The notes beneath the pieces are model-generated. The model did not search any database and was not told where the DNA came from. It saw only the letters and a program-made list of their open reading frames with translations. A stretch of DNA of 25,144 nt. Origin: DATKHR01 sp035510155 (lineage in GTDB: Bacteria; Acidobacteriota; Vicinamibacteria; Vicinamibacterales; CAVVIG01). Of this stretch, positions 24,398 to 25,144 are shown piece by piece (position 1 is the stretch's first letter; each line of letters begins with the position of its first letter). A program made the position numbers and the translations under genes. The stretch spans positions 1 through 25,144 of the forward strand of contig DATKHR010000206.1 of NCBI GenBank assembly GCA_035510155.1, given 5' to 3'.

Positions 24398-24403
24398 TAT
24401 AAT
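24398..24403 (+). promoter_or_regulatory. Candidate -10 box (TATAAT) of the outer-membrane gene
   Basis: A perfect TATAAT stands out in GC-rich DNA 22 bases before the GTG start. No good -35 box is seen 16-18 bases upstream, where the palindrome lies. Transcription from here would start near 24410, leaving a leader of about 15 bases holding little more than the ribosome site. Confidence 0.45.
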
Positions 24404-24424
24404 GTCCTGTCGGGGAGGTCTACT

Positions 24425-25030
24425 GTGCCCAATAAAGCGACGGTTCGGCGGCGGTCGCTGCTCTTTCTCTTCGCGGCGCTCTTTTCCGTCGGCAGCGCCG
24501 GGCGAGCGAGCGCCGAGGGATTCATCAGCCCCTTCATTGGTTACAACTTCGGTGGCAAGGCAGGATGTCAGCAGATCACGAACTGCTCGGATAAGCATGC
24601 AAACTATGGTGTCTCTTTCGGCGCGCTCGGCAGCATCGTCGGCTTCGAGGCGGAGTTCGCGTACACGAACGACTTCTTCGGCCAGTCGTCGAACCAGACC
24701 TCGAACGTGCTGACCTTCATGGGCAACTTCATGGTGGCGCCTAAATTCGGCCCGATTCAGCCGTACGGGTTGGCAGGTCTCGGCCTGATTCGGAGCTCGG
24801 TCGGCAATTCGAATTCGACCACTGACCAGAATCAATTCGGATACGACGTCGGTGGTGGCCTCATGGCGTTCTTTAACCAGCACGTCGGGGTGCGGGGCGA
24901 CATTCGCTACTACCACTCGTTCAACGTGTTCGACACCAGCAACTTCCCGAACTTGCCTCCCCTGAACCTCGGCGGCGGGCAAAAGCTCGATTACGGTCGT
25001 GCTGCCATCGGCGTGGTGTTCAAATTCTAG
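24425..25030 (+). CDS. Small outer-membrane beta-barrel protein (OmpA/OmpW-like barrel)
   Basis: A 201-residue exported protein. After a basic start (PNKATVRRR) comes a hydrophobic stretch ending GRASA, with probable cleavage before EGF. The mature part alternates strands (FISPFIGYNFGGK, YGVSFGALGSIVGFEAEFAY, FGPIQPYGLAGLGLI, VGVRGDIRYYHSF) and ends in Phe (GVVFKF), as eight-strand outer-membrane barrels do. It carries two cysteines 6 residues apart (GCQQITNC), possibly a loop disulfide. No specific function can be given. The GTG at 24425 has GGGGAGG 6 bases upstream; the open frame to 24308 is non-coding leader. It is separated from tkt by a 305-base regulatory gap, so it is likely a single-gene transcript. 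Confidence 0.8.
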   Translation: MPNKATVRRRSLLFLFAALFSVGSAGRASAEGFISPFIGYNFGGKAGCQQITNCSDKHANYGVSFGALGSIVGFEAEFAYTNDFFGQSSNQTSNVLTFMGNFMVAPKFGPIQPYGLAGLGLIRSSVGNSNSTTDQNQFGYDVGGGLMAFFNQHVGVRGDIRYYHSFNVFDTSNFPNLPPLNLGGGQKLDYGRAAIGVVFKF

Positions 25031-25040
25031 GAGACGGTTA

Positions 25041-25075
25041 CGGATTGCGGATGGCGGATTGCGGATTGCGGATTT
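25041..25075 (+). repeat. Five tandem heptanucleotide repeats (CGGATTG type)
   Basis: Five 7-base units follow each other without gaps: CGGATTG, CGGATGG, CGGATTG, CGGATTG, CGGATTT. The array starts 10 bases after the stop of the outer-membrane gene. It is not protein-coding in context. Similar GGATTGC strings between genes are, in my memory, common in several soil bacterial genomes. Confidence 0.8.
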
Positions 25076-25144
25076 CTCCAATGGGGGCGCTCGCAGATCG
25101 AATGACACAATCGTCGATCCGCTCCAAGTCTTGAAATCGCTGGC
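25076..25144. other. Non-coding tail of the window
   Basis: These 69 bases follow the heptanucleotide array. I see no gene start, hairpin with a T run or promoter in them. Confidence 0.4.

Larger units (their letters stand above)
24120..24424. other. 305-base intergenic region after tkt
   Basis: No gene is convincing here. The region contains a perfect hairpin (24171-24187), the second copy of the duplicated element (24174-24196), a sigma-54 near-match (24336-24352), a 27-base palindrome (24366-24392), a TATAAT box (24398-24403) and the ribosome site of the next gene (GGGGAGG, 24412-24418). I see no T-rich run that would make a classical terminator for the tkt transcript. Confidence 0.65.

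Noticed and set aside
24293..25108. A 271-codon minus-strand open frame opposite the last outer-membrane gene
   Set aside because: Its first residues are translation of the heptanucleotide repeat (IRNPPSAIRN type), a known source of spurious proteins. The plus strand has a signal peptide, a strong ribosome site and a barrel pattern.

Overview
The window is GC-rich, densely coding DNA from a Gram-negative bacterium: several genes have signal peptides and encode outer-membrane beta-barrels. The ATP synthase genes, the DUF4136 and DcaP-like proteins and two A-rich or heptanucleotide intergenic repeats together remind me of Acidobacteriota (Vicinamibacteria-like soil lineages). That placement is an impression from memory, not a search result.

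Layout. (1) 1-900, + strand: end of the F1F0 ATP synthase operon (atpD 3' end, atpC). (2) 903-10530, - strand: six genes pointing back towards atpC. In transcription order they are a DUF3011/beta-barrel outer-membrane protein, a membrane-anchored amidohydrolase, a DcaP-like porin, an exported glutaminase, a large MscS-type channel and a GH63-type glycoside hydrolase. The middle genes overlap or nearly touch, so they look translationally coupled. (3) 10531-10816: a divergent intergenic region with a good sigma-54 type promoter (10754-10769) and inverted repeats upstream of it. (4) 10817-24119, + strand: eight closely spaced genes: a DUF4136 protein, glgP, glgX, pgm, a histidine-phosphatase-family sugar phosphatase, class I fba, phosphoketolase (xfp) and transketolase (tkt). 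(5) 24120-25144: a 305-base regulatory gap, a small outer-membrane beta-barrel gene and a heptanucleotide repeat.

How the genes work together. GlgP, GlgX and Pgm turn glycogen into glucose-6-phosphate. Xfp cleaves fructose-6-phosphate and xylulose-5-phosphate to acetyl-phosphate plus erythrose-4-phosphate or glyceraldehyde-3-phosphate. Aldolase, the phosphatase and transketolase can rebuild the pentose phosphates. The phosphatase closely resembles yeast Shb17 (sedoheptulose-1,7-bisphosphatase) as I remember that sequence. The set therefore looks like a glycogen-fed phosphoketolase cycle, or non-oxidative glycolysis, in which aldolase plus sedoheptulose-bisphosphatase stands in for transaldolase. 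That is the most interesting system here.

The second notable signal is non-coding. A 23-base element with two alternative stems occurs before the carbon operon (10659-10681) and again before the last outer-membrane gene (24174-24196), with 20 of 23 positions identical. I saw no rRNA, tRNA, CRISPR array, insertion sequence or phage gene.
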